Assembly: GCA_009778275.1 (NCBI GenBank)
Contig: WRKC01000045.1
Span: forward strand, 1-5,811
Source: Methanomassiliicoccaceae archaeon
GTDB taxonomy: Archaea; Thermoplasmatota; Thermoplasmata; Methanomassiliicoccales; Methanomethylophilaceae
Length of the DNA stretch: 5,811 nt
Direction of reading: 5' to 3'
Shown here: positions 5,588 to 5,811 of the stretch, piece by piece
Layout: each line of letters starts with the position of its first letter
Position numbering within the stretch: the first letter of the stretch is position 1
Made by a program: the position numbers and the translations under genes
The notes under the pieces: generated by a model
Databases searched by the model: none
The model's input: only the letters and a program-made list of their open reading frames with translations
Told to the model about the DNA's origin: nothing

Positions 5588-5811
5588 GCTCCTCTCTGTC
5601 GTCCATTATGGAAACTAGATCGCTGAGCACGGCCGATGCCGTCTCTATTCTGCCGGCGCCTCTCCCGGAGATGGTTATCGGTCCGGCCAGATCGGTGACC
5701 ACCTGTGCTGCGTTGAGGGTGCCGGTGATGCTCAGGGGATGCCCTCTCGGAACAAGGCGCGGAGCAACCTCCAATCTGTCCCTGGACACTTCCCCGATCA
5801 GTCTGATCACA
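5583..5811 (-). CDS. hom: Homoserine dehydrogenase, C-terminal part (5' end outside window)
   Basis: The frame is open to the window edge, so only the last 75 residues are present; the apparent first codon is GTG but is internal. The segment IGEVSRDRLEVAPRLVPRGH, then SITGTLNAAQVVTDLAGPIT, the GRGAGRIETASAVLSDL motif and a short DDREER tail match the end of the homoserine dehydrogenase catalytic domain. The NADP-binding domain and catalytic Lys/Asp lie outside the window. The enzyme reduces aspartate semialdehyde to homoserine, precursor of threonine and of methionine. The protein ends right after the catalytic fold, with no C-terminal ACT domain, which is the short form frequent in archaea. 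The next gene, cimA, begins within or just after the stop codon (GTGA overlap, or a 5-nt gap to the preferred ATG), so the two are co-transcribed and probably translationally coupled. Confidence 0.88.
   Translation of the reverse strand, partial: VIRLIGEVSRDRLEVAPRLVPRGHPLSITGTLNAAQVVTDLAGPITISGRGAGRIETASAVLSDLVSIMDDREER

Overview
The window looks like archaeal chromosome, most plausibly a gut-type methanogen of the Thermoplasmata (Methanomassiliicoccales-like). This is inference from gene content. The pointers are a large repeat-built adhesin-like surface protein with a C-terminal membrane anchor, a homoserine dehydrogenase that ends without the C-terminal ACT domain common in bacteria, a CimA-type citramalate synthase, an ACT/UPF0210 gene pair, a TATA-like element, and GGTGA/GAGG-type ribosome binding sites. 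Coding DNA is moderately GC-rich, while the intergenic stretch is clearly AT-richer. No marker gene that would settle the taxon is present.

Left part (2-1516, + strand): the 3' end of a long surface-protein gene that begins outside the window. It encodes tandem InlB B-repeat-like beta domains, one transmembrane helix and a 73-residue tail predicted to lie in the cytoplasm. It is followed by a hairpin plus T-tract terminator.

Middle (1517-1896): a 380-bp convergent intergenic region with no gene I can support. It holds three hairpin/T-tract elements, a longer imperfect stem and a 10-nt-phased CGGG motif. A small RNA or a decayed gene is possible but unproven.

Right part (1897-5811, - strand), read right to left: the end of homoserine dehydrogenase (hom), citramalate synthase (cimA), a stand-alone ACT-domain protein (UPF0237), a UPF0210/DUF711 protein, and then a small membrane-anchored exported protein. 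The first four are packed as an operon, with a 4-nt stop/start overlap for cimA-ACT, a 9-nt gap for ACT-UPF0210, and ribosome binding sites embedded in the preceding gene. The small protein follows after 52 bp and seems to have its own TATA-like promoter.

Functionally the operon joins the aspartate-family branch (homoserine, leading to threonine) with the pyruvate route to isoleucine. CimA condenses pyruvate and acetyl-CoA into citramalate, bypassing threonine as the source of 2-oxobutyrate. The ACT and UPF0210 proteins have no firmly known function. Their place behind hom and cimA suggests a regulatory or auxiliary role in amino-acid metabolism, and they are the most interesting unexplained part of the window.
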